This document shows, piece after piece, positions 1 through 11,555 of a stretch of DNA of 64,000 nucleotides. Both the position numbers and the translations under genes were made by a program. The stretch's first letter is position 1; every line of letters begins with the position of its first letter. Source of the stretch: Arenicola marina (taxonomy: Eukaryota; Annelida; Polychaeta; Arenicolidae); assembly GCA_964019135.1 (NCBI GenBank), contig OZ025258.1, positions 27,956,186 through 28,020,185 of the forward strand, in the 5' to 3' direction. The notes beneath the pieces were generated by a model that was given only the letters and a program-made list of their open reading frames with translations, had not been told where the DNA came from and did not search any database.

Positions 1-112
1 ATGAACATGCCAGGGCCGGCGATTAGGTGACCGGGTGAGGATACGAAGCCAGGACCTAGTGAACTGCGGTATAGTGCGCTAACCGCTACACCAGGGTGGC
101 CCCTCAGGTCTC
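1..112 (-). repeat. tRNA-derived SINE, antisense, left part
   Basis: Read on the minus strand, the stretch has a pol III A-box-like TGGTGTAGCGGTTAGCGC followed about 35 bases later by a weak B-box-like sequence (GGCTTCGTATCC). The same sequence in the opposite orientation starts at about 366, with a better B box. It ends just beside exon 8 of the P450 gene and runs off the left edge of the window. It is a dispersed SINE, not a working tRNA, because no cloverleaf can be completed. Confidence 0.6.
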
Positions 113-116
113 TTAC

Positions 117-3100
117 CACGTGATGTTGGGCAGTTCGCGTCCCGCGAGCAGTTCATCCACTTCCTGTTGAGCCTTCTTCTGATAGGCTGGGTGTCTGGCC
201 ATGTGGTACAGCGTCCAGCTGACGCCGCTCGCCGTCGTGTCGTGACCTAGACAGGTAAATAGCTTATGTATCACTCAAAGGGATAGTCTTTCCTTCAGTT
301 TGAGATTTGTCAGTATATTAATTTCACGTATGTTTGATTCTACTTCATGTCCTACAAAGCTATAGGGGGCCTCCCTGGTGTAGTGGTTAGCGCACTAGAC
401 CGCAGATCAATAGGTCCTGGGTTCGAATCCGGGCTCGGGCACCTAATCTGGGGCATGTTTCATTCCTTCATCCTTCATCGTCTCGGGAGGTTCCTTGGCC
501 CAATTTAGCCTGTATGTGCACAAAAGTGGCCTAAAACACCAACATTCCATTCCTACAAAGCTATAAAACCATATATCTAACCCACATAGAACATCACACT
601 TGTTCTGTTTAAATTTCTGATAATGAGTCCTTGCTTGCAAAACGTTCTTCCCAATATTTGTTCTGAGTATGGTTTGCGGCTTGGACTTCACCTTCAAAGA
701 GGAAGGTGTCAACTTCCTGCCGTATTTCTACGTCTGTTAGCCCTCTGCCCTCGTCATCGCGCGCCAACAGTAAGATATCCAGGAAGTCTTTGCAAGCGTT
801 GGACGGCTTTTCGGTCATAGCTTTTTTCTTCCAGTAAAGTGAAAAAAAATACAATATGAGCTTCATGATTCATTGTGTAGAAGATACCGGTATGCACTTT
901 AACGTCTTCCGTTGAACCAAAATGCCAATGTAGATAATTACAGATAACCCGGTGAGTAGGAAACGATAAAAGGATCGTTATTCGGAACAAAATTCAGAAG
1001 GAATTTATTTTGAACCCTTTGAATATATATAAATGCCCTTTGAACTTATTACATGGTTCACCAAAGATATGTATTTGTCAATAATAACAATGTACTATTA
1101 TTACTGACCACATTTAATTAGTTTAGTTTATTTATAATGGCATAATGTTACGTGTCAATATACAAGTCCTACTTGTATATGAGGTTGGAACCTACAAGCG
1201 TCTCCTTCCGCTTCTTGATGATGTCGTCGGCCACTCTGTGAACATAGTCACAATGGCTTTGGAACTGGCGACCATGTGTCGTTCTGTGGTAAATCCGGTC
1301 GCTGAGGCCAACAATTGAGCTGCAATAAAGTGGAGAATCATGAACCCGTTATGCCTTGACAACAGGGGATCAATAGTCCAGTACAATAATTTATTCTACC
1401 ATTAATCATTATGATCATTATGATGATATGATGTTGCGTCTACCAGTTATCATATACCCAGGAGCTGTATTCCCAGGTCCTGATGCTGCGACAAGTCTAA
1501 GATAATCTGGACGCCAAGTCAACCAAACCATTGACGATTGAAGTTAATTAGATTTTGCAACACGTGTTTATCATACATACAATCCTCTCTTTACAATGAG
1601 TTTGGCCAATGCAGTCACAGCCATGACGTAAGGGTGTTCCACTCTGCAACGAAAAAGTAACATGGATTTCGGCACTCTTGTACGTTTGGAATATATATAT
1701 ATATATCCATATAATTTCAAGCAATCGGAAGTAATTTCAAATGTTATCGCATTGAAAATACCGTCAAATATATAATCATGATTAGATAAGCCACCTACCC
1801 TTGTCGCTGGACATCCTCGTCGCTGGAGAATGCGCATCTGAGGATGACCTGGAGTGTACAGAGGCTGACTGGCTGGAAGACCTCGACACTCTGACACGAG
1901 GCGCTGGCCGCTCGAAGGTTACTCTGGACCAAGAGAGAGACACAATCATTATTTCTTTCCATTAAATGAGGCATAACAGAGATCGTATAGTACCTTACAT
2001 AATCTCCGGTTATAATGCCAGTTGGTGAGGGGGGACGAGGGTGGGGGGGGGACTTCATGCCCCTAATAGCGATTGAAAATTATATTACCTTGAATTGCGC
2101 TTATGGAGATCGCGAGTTCATCACGCGGAACACGTTGGCCGACTACACATATCACATATGCTATGTGCATACATTAAGCTATATAGCTATATAGTATATA
2201 CTAGGACTGCCCAAATATCCCTTACCACCAGTATATCCGCGGCTGCGTTGTTGACATCAATGTAAGGCTTTAGGACTTCGAAATGGAAGGCGGGGGTGAG
2301 CAACTTCCGGTTTCGGAACCACACAGGTCCGGAACTCAGCAGCAATCCGTTACCTACATATAACACAGAAATACAAATCATTATTGCAAACAATACAAAT
2401 TGGTTATTAATATCATAGTGGTGAGGTCTACTTTGTCGGGTTGCCTTGCTATGGACATCTGCCACTACGCGATCCTATTCACCAGATGGCGACACTGTTC
2501 GCCTTTAATTCCATTAAGGATCTCTCAGAATTGCTCTAACCAGTGAACGATCAGCCCGCCTGCAGCCTACGGTGGGTGGCAACGGTCCTTATTTGGAACC
2601 AGTCGTTGCCATGACTACATCATTTGAATAGTTGGGTGCATGCAATAGCGGACTGACTTGGCTTTTGCTATTCAGTAGTGAAATTGGTTTGAGCACAGAG
2701 TAGTCAATATGTGCTTGTACTTTTCCATCTTTGCCTGTACATTTTTTATATTTCAATATTCCAGTGCCATTCTGGAATACAATAATCGGTTGAATGTGTC
2801 AATTAACCTCACATCGCCACACTCGGAAAAGCCAAGGTAGAAAATATAAGTAGCCACCTTGTATGTGATGTATGTCTACGCTCTTGATCGAGGTGTAAGC
2901 TTCGAGTTACTGAACTGCAAAAGTGCGCAAAGACGATCAGGCATACCTAGCCACGGTTTCATGAAGCCGTATCCGCCCCTCGAGAAGGTCTTCATCTCGG
3001 TGTGTTTGATGACCTCCTTGATGGTATCTGGGTGACATGCTACGGCTGTCGGCCTCAGGGGCCCCAACCAGAACTTGTACATCTTGCCACGAGATACAAG

Positions 3101-3864
3101 GTTCTCCTGGGTAAATTTAATTCCAACTTCTCCCACACCAGGGAACTGTGGGGGGAAATCATCCATATAGTATTGCTAGAATCCGTGTTCCGTACGTACC
3201 ATGCAGCCGTGCATGTCCGGCTAATGATCCTCAGGTGACAGGATTATAAACCTGGATGAGGACTGCATCCAGATTGGTATCTAAACTTAGAAGTATTTGG
3301 TAATAACACTAAAATACTTCTCCATTTCGGGATATGACAATAGTCTGGGCCCGTTTGATGGATATTATCGATGGATGAATTACTATTAAATAACATGCGT
3401 TTTATTATCTAAAGCTGTTGATAGATGCATTATGATTAAGATAAGATAACATTTTATTTTACGTCGGTAGAAAGGATTAAAAGGGTAATATTAGCACTTG
3501 CGCGCTATTAGCCGACAATGACATCCGGATGAAACGTTATGGTTTGGCTTATTTACAATGGATGCTAGTGATTAACGTTGTGTCAAGTATCAATTAGATA
3601 CCACGTTATTTATTATTTAAGGCTATTGTAAGAAGTTTCTGCGAAACGAACGGATTTAGTTTAATTTTTGCTCACCTGGTGCAAGTTTCCATAGAGCCAG
3701 TGCCTGGGCAGACCCGGTAACTTGTCAATCTGTTTGCCAATCCGTCGCAACAGCGTCATCCATTTCGAGAACTGGATTCCGTAGTAGAGGAGTGGGATGA
3801 GGAGGAGGGAGACTGTGACGGTCCTTCGATCCAGCGCCGGCTCCACCAACGCCCACACCGCCAT
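117..3864 (-). CDS. CYP4: CYP4F-like cytochrome P450, gene 1 (partial, exons 1-8)
   Basis: Microsomal P450 of family 4 (likely fatty-acid or eicosanoid omega-hydroxylase; substrate unknown). Coding exons by GT-AG rules and phase: 3676-3864, 2947-3145, 2226-2353, 1799-1923, 1581-1643, 1196-1319, 692-827 and 117-246. Together they encode 364 residues, and the remaining 3' exons with ExxR and the haem cysteine lie beyond the left edge. Visible family features are a membrane anchor near residues 17-30, the [14 protein letters not shown] segment, [18 protein letters not shown] in exon 3, and the I-helix EGHDTTASG spanning exons 7/8. The Glu in that motif is the one that binds haem covalently in many CYP4s. 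All phases join without a stop. The lengths of exons 3, 4, 5, 6 and 8 equal those of the second CYP4 gene, so the two are tandem duplicates. I saw no disabling change in the part present. Confidence 0.9.
366..550 (+). repeat. tRNA-derived SINE in P450 intron 7
   Basis: Starts with TGGTGTAGTGGTTAGCGC (A box), then GGTTCGAATCC (B box) at about 418-428. The tail contains a GCCCAATTTAG...GTGGCCTAAAA core that recurs in the SINE at 13408. It lies in the intron between exons 7 and 8 of CYP4 gene 1 and is the inverted counterpart of the copy at 1-112. Confidence 0.65.
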
Positions 3865-4129
3865 CTGGTGAGTGACAGGGGATTGTCTTTAAATTGGAAC
3901 TAAACTTTACAAACGTATCTATCAAAGTATCTAAACTTCACCACACCGGCCACTTCACGATATTTAGTCTATAAGTATATAATGTTTCTTACATGGTTAC
4001 TTTAAGTTTGGTTTCATATAACTGTTTTCGCAATGTGCACGGTCCGGTGCAAGACTGAGTAAAGGAGTACCAGAAGTGTGACTAAATCGATAGATACACC
4101 TTGCCGGTAGAAAGATAAACATAGATCGG

Positions 4130-5532
4130 CTATGGACCATAAATAGCCCGGATGAGACCCACGCATAGCCCGGGTGTACCCACACATAGCCCGGGTGTGG
4201 CCCACACATAGCCCGGGCGTGGCCCACACACAGCCCGGGTGTGGCCCACACATAGCCCGAGTGTGGCCCACATATAGCCCGGGCGTGGCCCACACATAGC
4301 CCGGGCGTGGCCCACACATAGCCCGGGCGTGCACCACACATAGCCCGGGTGTGGACCACACATAGCCCGAGTGTGGAACACACATAGACCGGGTGTGGAC
4401 TACACATAGCTCCGGTGTGGCCCACACATAGCCCAGGCGTGGCCCACACATAGCCCGGGCGTGGCCCACACATAGCCCGGGTGTCGCCCACACATAGCCC
4501 GGGTGTCGCCCACACATAGCCCGAGCGTGGATCACACATAGCCCGGGTGTGGGCCACACATAGCTCGGGTGTGGATCACACATAACCCGGGTTTGGCCCA
4601 CACATAGCCCAGATGTGGCCCACACATAGCCCGGGTATGGACCACACATAGCCCGGGCGTGGACCGCACGTAGCCCAGGTGTGGACCACACATAGCCCGG
4701 GGGTGGCCCACACATAGCCCGGGTGTGGCCCACACATAGCCCGGGTGTGGCCCACACATAGACCGGGTGTGGCCCACACATAGCCCGGGTGTGGCCTACA
4801 CATAGCCCGGGCGTGGACCACACATAGCCCGGGTGTGGCCCACACATAGACCGGGTGTGGACCACACATAAACCGGGCGTGGATCACACATAGCCCGGGT
4901 GTGGGCCACACATAAACCGGGCGTGGATCACACATAGCCCGGTCGTGGCCCACACATAACCCGGGCGTGGACCACACATAACCCGGGTGTGGCCCACACA
5001 TAGCCCGGGTGTCGCCCACACATAGCCCGGGTGTCGCCCTCACATAACCCGGGCGTGGATCACACATAGCCCTGGTGTGGACCACACATAGCCCTGGTGT
5101 GGACCACACATAGCCCTGGTGTGGACCACACATAGACCGGGTGTGGCCCACACATAGCCCAGATGTGGACCACACATAACCCGGGCGTGGACCACACATA
5201 GCCCGGTCGTGGCCCACATATAGCCCGGTCGTGGACCACATATAGCCCGGGTGTGGCCCAAACATAGCCCGGTCGTGGACCACATATAATCTGGTCGTGG
5301 CCCACACATAATCCGGGCGTGGACCACACATAGCCCGGGTGTGGCCCAAACATAGCCCGGGCGTGGGTGTCGCCCACACATAGCCCGGGTGTCGCCCACA
5401 CATAGCCCGAGCGTGGATCACACATAGCCCGGGTGTGGCCCACACATAGACCGGGTGTGGCCCACACATAGCCCGGGTGTGGCCCAAACATAGCCCGGGC
5501 GTGGGCCACACATAGCCCGGGTGTGGCCCACA
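4130..5532. repeat. 22-bp minisatellite, about 63 units
   Basis: Tandem array with the plus-strand consensus CACACATAGCCCGGGTGTGG plus CC, 22 bp. Units vary at a few positions (GTGTGG/GCGTGG/GTGTCG). Because 22 is not a multiple of three and the unit lacks minus-strand stops, the array produces long open frames on the minus strand with a 22-residue period (MCGPHPGYVWATPGLCVG...). These are not genes. The array begins about 270 bp upstream of the ATG of CYP4 gene 1 and ends directly at a SINE. Confidence 0.95.
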
Positions 5533-5797
5533 CGTCGCTTGGTTGGTTGGTTATTCAGAACGCTTTAACCACTTTTGGTCATACCGCGTCATTGAAAGAA
5601 GGGAGGGAGAGTGGAGCCATGTCTCCGTGGGTAACCCCGTACTCTTTGCGAATAGAGACATGGGATCTTTATCCTGCGACCAGACAGACATGGCCACAGC
5701 AGGGCTCGAACCACCGATCCACGCGCCGTTAGGCTCTCAGGTGACCAGAACACTCAATGCGAGCGCTCTAACCCACTGAGCCATCGCGCCGGCCCCC
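5533..5797 (-). repeat. tRNA-derived SINE, about 265 bp
   Basis: On the minus strand it begins with a tRNA-like 5' half (GATGGCTCAGTGGGTTAGAG, A box) followed by GGTTCGAGCCC (B box) and a tRNA-unrelated tail. A second copy in the same orientation lies at 54745-55010 with the same order of parts, so this is a dispersed family. Confidence 0.75.
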
Positions 5798-5907
5798 ACA
5801 TATCTGTGGTCTTACCAGATTGTTTGTGCTGTATGTGTTTAATGCCTTATTTCCAGTGGCGTCTGTTTGGGCGCCGTACCCATTTTGTGCGCACCAGGGA
5901 GTCGGTA

Positions 5908-5970
5908 TTCAGTAGCCCTAAAAAAACCCAGGCTTCACTACCGCTCGGCCAGGGTCCTGAAATGCGGGAT
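5908..5970. mobile_element. Decayed TAGCCCT palindromic element
   Basis: TAGCCCTAAAAAAACCCAGG followed by a CTACCGCTCGG loop and CCAGGGTCCTGAAA resembles the 57-bp palindromic element at 18274-18330, but the right arm is degraded. It looks like an older copy of the same family. Confidence 0.4.
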
Positions 5971-6552
5971 GCAGGTCCTTAGCTATTGGAACACGCTCCA
6001 CTCTAATCTCACCAGTATCAATTTGTGGGTAATTATCGCGTCCAATCCTTATTATATTTTAATTCTACAAACCTTAAAGCAGTCATTTACCTAAATTTGG
6101 TGTCTTTACGCAGCTGCTGATGCCCAAAATACCGGCGATATTCCACAATTCGTTCCTAACAGTTTCGCAGCAAGATGAAGCTGGTTCATGTATGTGAATG
6201 TTGTTCATGTACTGTGCCAGACCTCAGTTGATCCGGGCCTGGCTTGCTAAGCCAAGCGCGTTGGAATAACTCGTACGTCACGCACACGATGGAGCCACTG
6301 TATGCTCACTGTCACGTGTGTGAATTGAGACTTCAATGTATATTTCAATGTATTGTATATTGCATAGTCTTTGTAGAGTATTGGTAGATGTTATGGGATG
6401 AGTTGTGGCATATGTTAGTGTCGGGTGTCATGGTATGGTGAGTGTTTGAGATGTTCAAGTATGGCAGGATACTTTGAAAAAGGTGTCGATGTGTGGTTCT
6501 GTGACGGGTGAGATGCTGTATAAATAGCTGGGGCAAATGGATGTGCCAGGCA

Positions 6553-7388
6553 GATGAGGGCTGAGTGCTGAGGGCTGAGTGCCGAGGGCTGAGTGCTGAG
6601 TGCTGAGGGCTGAGTGCCGAGGGCTGCGTGCCGAGGGCTGAGTGCCGAGGGCTGAGTGCCGAGGGCTGAGGGCTGAGTGCCGAGGGCTGAGGGCTGAGTG
6701 CCGAGGGCTGAGTGCCGAGGGCTGCGTGCCGAGGGCTGAGTGCCGAGGGCTGAGTGCCGAGGGCTGAGTGCGTGAGGGCTGAGTGCTGAGGGCTGAGTGC
6801 GAGAGGATTGAGTGCGAGAGGGCTGAGTGCCGAGGGCTGAGTGCGTGAGGGCTGAGTGCTGAGGGCTGAGTGCGAGAGGACTGAGTGCTAGAGGGCTGAG
6901 TGCCGAGGGCTGAGTGCGCGAGGGCTGAGTGCGAGAGGGCTTAGTGCCGAGGGCTGAGTGCCGAGGGTTGAGTACCGAGGGCTGAGTGCCAGAGGGCTGA
7001 GTGCGAGAGGGCTGAGTACCGAGGGCTGAGTGCCGAGGGCTGAGTGCTGAGAGCTGAGTGCTGAGGGCTGAGTGCCGAGGGCTGAGTGCCGTGGGCTGAG
7101 TGCTGAGGGCTGAGTGCCGAGGGCTGAGTGCCGTGGGCTGAGTGCTGAGGGCTGAGGGCTGGGTGCGTGAGGGCTAAGTACGAGATGGCTGAGGGCTGAG
7201 TGCGTGAGGGCTAAGTGCGAGATGGCTGAGTGCTGAGGGCTGAGTGCCGAGGGCTGAGTGCTGAGTGCTGAGGGCTGAGTGCCGAGGGCTGAGTGCGTGA
7301 GGGCTGAGTGCGAGAGGGCTGAGGGCCGAGGGTTGAGTGCGAGGGGGCTGAGTGCGAGGGGGTTTAGTGCCGAGGGCTGAGTGCTAGC
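6553..7388. repeat. 14-bp minisatellite (GAGGGCTGAGTGCC)
   Basis: About 60 irregular units of GAGGGCTGAGTGCC with variants GAGTGCGAGAG, GAGTGCTGAG and GAGTGCGTGAG. Lengths vary from 7 to 15 bp, so the array is interrupted and probably old or mutable. It lies between the two P450 genes and has no neighbouring exon that I can find. Confidence 0.9.
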
Positions 7389-10150
7389 TTGTATGTTTAT
7401 ATGACTTATTATTTAAAGATTTGCTATGTTCAATCGGTATGCTTGCATGCTTGCCAGTGTAATGCGCGATTCCTGCATATATGTATATATATTGATGGGT
7501 ATGATGTATGAGTATGAATGTAAATATGATCATTGGTATATGTGTTTTTACTTGTAGTTGTGAAGGTGCAGTCTCCTACGAATAAACATGATGACTTCAC
7601 ACATATGTCTCCTGTCTTTCCCCACACAACGTGACACTCACCCAGAGTTCTGAGATTGGGGCTCCTAGACTGATAGATGAGCAAGCGACCGGCTATATTA
7701 GCAAGCGACCCATTGGTCTAAATCAAAAATATACACGTTTCTTGTCGATTCTTGTCGACTTCTGTGTCAATTCTGACCCGAAGGCAGTGGAAAAATAACT
7801 GCTCCCCATTTTTGTCGAGACTTGTTGGGAGCATGAAAGTTTAGAAGGGTCAAGGACATACGACAATTTCAAAACATTAGTGACATGAATAATTTGCTAT
7901 ATAGTGATTGATGTCAACATAGTTGTGGGAGAAATAAACAATGAAATTTAATTGAAGGTCGTATTTTCTGCGTGGATGGGGAGCGTTCATTTTCGCATAC
8001 ACTTTTTAAATTAAATTACAGTTTCTGTGCCCCCATCTAGTGAAGTTAGTATATTTCATGATATACTTTGGATTATGAGTACTTTTAATTACTACGCTAA
8101 TTTAGAAATTGGCCCATGCAGTCTGACCAGAGAAAGAATTTTCTTTGTGCTTATAGGGGTTGAGTCAGCCGAACACGTTTAATTAGGATAAAATCTTATC
8201 TTCATCTTAACTAGAATAATTTGGCGCCGCTTGTGCGAACTATTTCTCTCAGCGAATACATCTTACCCGGTGATTATCACGCCGTTGATCAACAGGTAAG
8301 TAGTTCGGAAGCGGCGGAAGTTGTATTTGAATTTTATGTTTAAAGTCACCGTAATTAATGGACGATCACGTACACTACCTGGCAATTGCTTATATTGTGC
8401 CTGCTTGCATAAATAAAACGATATTGATATACTAGTTTATAGGCATTTATGACATTGTGGAACCTGCAGCGATGAGTGAAGTGATGCCACCTAGTGAGAT
8501 CTCTTGGAGACGGAGTTGACCCGGTCTTGTGAGGCCCGTCGGGATATTTACATTTCGTCACTACTACATGTGGCTATGCCACAAACCAGCGACAGATACG
8601 CGATCGCTTATGAATACATTACGTAAGTAGTCCTGTAAGGAGTAGGTCGTCGCTATATTGTGTAATAATAGCCCGGTAAGTAGGTCGTCGCTATATGTTT
8701 AGTCAACCGCATTCGTGCACGGTCCGGCCTTCATTTTGAGAGGGGTAGTCCTACGTGGTTGATTTAGGTAGGATGCTTCTCAATGGCTGAAAACATCTGT
8801 GTTGAATAGGTTACCCGGCCCCACCCTCGGACAGGTGAGCCAACCGAGGTAGTCACGGATATTTTTGTGTAAGTGAATGGTTAAAATGATATTATTAATT
8901 ATGGTCCTGCCAATCACCACTCTTCAATGTTGGAATTGGTCTTTGTGTATTAATTGCAATAGTTATTTGTTCATATTGTAAGTAATTATACACACAGCGT
9001 GACCCAAGCATGAAGTAGAGGACTTCGCCACGGCAGAATTCAGATCTGAGTGTCTTACAGGGGCGGATCCAGGGGGGAGGGGGGGGGGATTCCCGGGGGT
9101 CCGGTCCCTCCCCTCTTTAGGAAGAATACCGTTGTTCAATGCAACATTTAGGCCATCTGAGGCGTGCCCCCATCCCATTTTGCGGAAGAAGACTCAATCA
9201 CCAGTGAACTGAAATTGGAAAACTGGTGGACCCCCGGTCGCATTTTTTATAAGACCCCCCGCCCGCCCCCCCCCCCCCCCCCCCCCACCGATTGCAAGGT
9301 TTCTGTGGTTCATCCTTTGGTCGCTATGTCTCACAAGTTCCTTGGCTGATTTATCATATCATGTGTTTAGCCATTGCTAGTGCCCAGTCGGGTTAGCCCA
9401 AGCGGCCGGTGCGTCGTTCGAACCCCACCTGTGCAAATATATATGTGCTTGCAGGATAAAGCTGGGCGGTTCCTCGTGGAGACATGGCTCCTCTTTACCT
9501 TGACCCTTCCCATTGTCGCGATATGACCTACATATCTTCAAGGCGTTCTATTTGAAGTGTTGGTGCCACGATATTGTTTAGTTCGAAGTGAACTAAAGTG
9601 TGTATTCAATATACAAGTGTACACATGTGCTTCCATAACGGGTTCCAGTATATTCTATGAAATCATTAAAACGCATTCATCAAAGTAGCAAAACTGAGGT
9701 CCGGTCCAGAAGCATTAGGAACTCTATAATGTTACAATTAAGATTGATATGAGAGCTTTAACACTGTACAGGTAGATTTGTGCTTCTGACGTCATTTTTC
9801 TCCCTCTTCAAATTCAGCTAGGAAGGTACAGGCATTCATTTAGAATATTGCTGCTTTTTTTGGCGTGACACCTAACTGTTTAAAGTGAAATACCGGCCCT
9901 ATATCATTTACATTTCCAGTTAATCTATAGGGAATTAGCTAAACATTACACAAAAAGTAATGCTTTTAAATCATACATTAGTGTAGTTCCAAGCACTTTT
10001 GCACGACCACCCAACTTGCCATGGGCACCCGGGGGTGGGGGGGGGGGGGGGGCCTCAACGCGCCGATGATGACGTCACCGGCGATGAAGCGACCAGTAGG
10101 TTCAGACGACTACTTTTACCGGAAGCTATAATATCGAAGCGATTTAATTA
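7389..10150. other. Intergenic stretch without a supported gene
   Basis: Mostly AT-rich single-copy-looking DNA between the two CYP4 genes. It includes a short duplicated GTAGGTCGTCGCTATAT segment (about 8640-8695), a C-homopolymer run at 9256-9285 and a G-rich run at 9070-9090. A tRNA-like SINE piece (GGGTTAGCCCAAGCGGCCGG ... GTTCGAACCCC) lies at about 9388-9430, with a tail to about 9590. Short open frames here show no codon pattern or recognisable domain. Confidence 0.6.
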
Positions 10151-10194
10151 CCTTAAGAGTTTTTACGCGCATTGTACTTCAGAATGTTTACAAT

Positions 10195-10404
10195 ATGGCG
10201 AAGCAAGAACAAACTACTGGCGTGTCGGACGATGAAGTTGAAGAAAACACCGAATTTACACCAACTGATTATGAAATCGGGTATCAGTTTGAACCCGTAG
10301 GGTCGTTGACGCATCGCGTGGTCAGTGAAGCCGTGTTGCATTGGAAGTTAGGCCGGGGGGGGGGGGGGGGAGGAGTCAGGGGTTCATCGTCATCGTTGGC
10401 GTAA
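10195..10404 (+). other. Short open frame inside a dispersed repeat
   Basis: Sixty-nine codons, MAKQEQTTGVSDDEVEEN..., ending in a glycine run coded by a G homopolymer. I do not recognise it. Its last third (about 10295-10410) recurs inverted at about 25835-25910 within intron 1 of the XRCC1-N gene, so the sequence is repetitive and may be a piece of a transposon gene. There is no splice or neighbour evidence that it is expressed. Confidence 0.3.
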
Positions 10405-10409
10405 AGCAA

Positions 10410-10790
10410 TATACTTACATGCGCCATCTTAGATTTTTTACATTTTAGAATCAAGACTAAAAGTATCTGAAAATTATGAGGCATGTATGTTTTATATCTC
10501 TAAGAGTCTGTGAAACAAAAATTTCAACATAAAACTGCGCGGTTTATTTTTATCGCGCGCGGACGTGATAGCGAACCGCGGTCGACATCACACACAAAAT
10601 ACCGAACGGCGAACAGGCGCGCAGGGATATAAAGCCGGCCACCAACTTCTGCTCCGGTGACCAAATTGCTTCCCTCCGGATAGCCAACAGGCTTTCAGGC
10701 TTTATATTCAAGACAGAATATACTTATTTGACATAGGGAAGAGGTTGGTAATACAAACAATTACGGAATATATTGCTTTAAACTTGATAC
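10410..10790 (+). repeat. Dispersed about 380-bp repeat, copy A
   Basis: From CTTACATGCGCCATCTTAG through the CG-rich segment (ATCGCGCGCGGACGT, CGAACAGGCGCGC, GGCCACCAACT) to GAAGAGGTTGGTA, it matches the reverse complement of 20860-21230 almost base for base with scattered differences. The CpG-rich core resembles a promoter fragment. Copy B lies directly upstream of the XRCC1-N gene. Confidence 0.7.
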
Positions 10791-11555
10791 AGCTGATGTC
10801 TTAGAAACCCACTATCTCTGAAGGGTGTATGGACAGGACGGCCGTACTACCATAACGGCCGTATGGGTTAGGGCGAAAATCAGTGTTTTATACTGTTGAT
10901 GTGCGATTTTCTCGATGATGGTTTCTTTTTAAACAGAACGATTAACTTTTATATTACATTGCAGCCGCCCGGTTTTTTCTTCCAAGCCAACAAACCAACC
11001 CTTTCCCAGATTGCCCCCGGAATAAATAATTTCATGTCACAGACAACAATAACATATAATATGCATACATTTATTATAGCGTTTTGAACAAAAAGTATTG
11101 TAATTGATACATGTATGTACTCTCCTTCCACCCAATGCTAACAATTATTGATTCTCTCATCTAAATCAAGCAATAATCCTGATAAGTGATACGGTAGGAA
11201 GACTTGATCGAGACACGAGGGATCATCCTAGATCGTTCGATATGACCAGTTAATAACGATAGCAGAAATAACTTTTCATCGTCAATTTATCCTTCATGCA
11301 GTTTCCTTATTAAAGATAAACGCCTCTCACGGATAGAAGAATTGAAGAGAAGTACGTGGAACAGCGTCCTATATCTGTCCGTCTGCCCTTTTTCTTTATT
11401 GCTGTTCAGAAAAAAAACATAATACCAAGTCCTACAGCCGTTCAACGTTACCAAACCGCCAAAAGGCCATATATTACTGCGCTTACTGCTCTTCAATCAA
11501 GCAGTCGAAACGCATATTCCCGTGCTTTACTGTTGTGCCGGAATCCTGAATATCC

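Noticed and set aside
366-440. A tRNA gene with A and B boxes
   Set aside because: No complete cloverleaf and an inverted copy nearby; the tail matches another SINE. Treated as SINE. The same reasoning applies to 5533-5797, 13408-13590 and 9388-9430.
4130-5532. CRISPR-like array of short direct repeats
   Set aside because: Repeats are head-to-tail without unique spacers, in an animal genome; ordinary minisatellite.
4014-5533. Long minus-strand frames of MCGPHPGYVWATPGLCVG-type repeats
   Set aside because: Translation of the 22-bp minisatellite in several frames at once; collagen-like or silk-like protein is not supported by any unique N- or C-terminal part.
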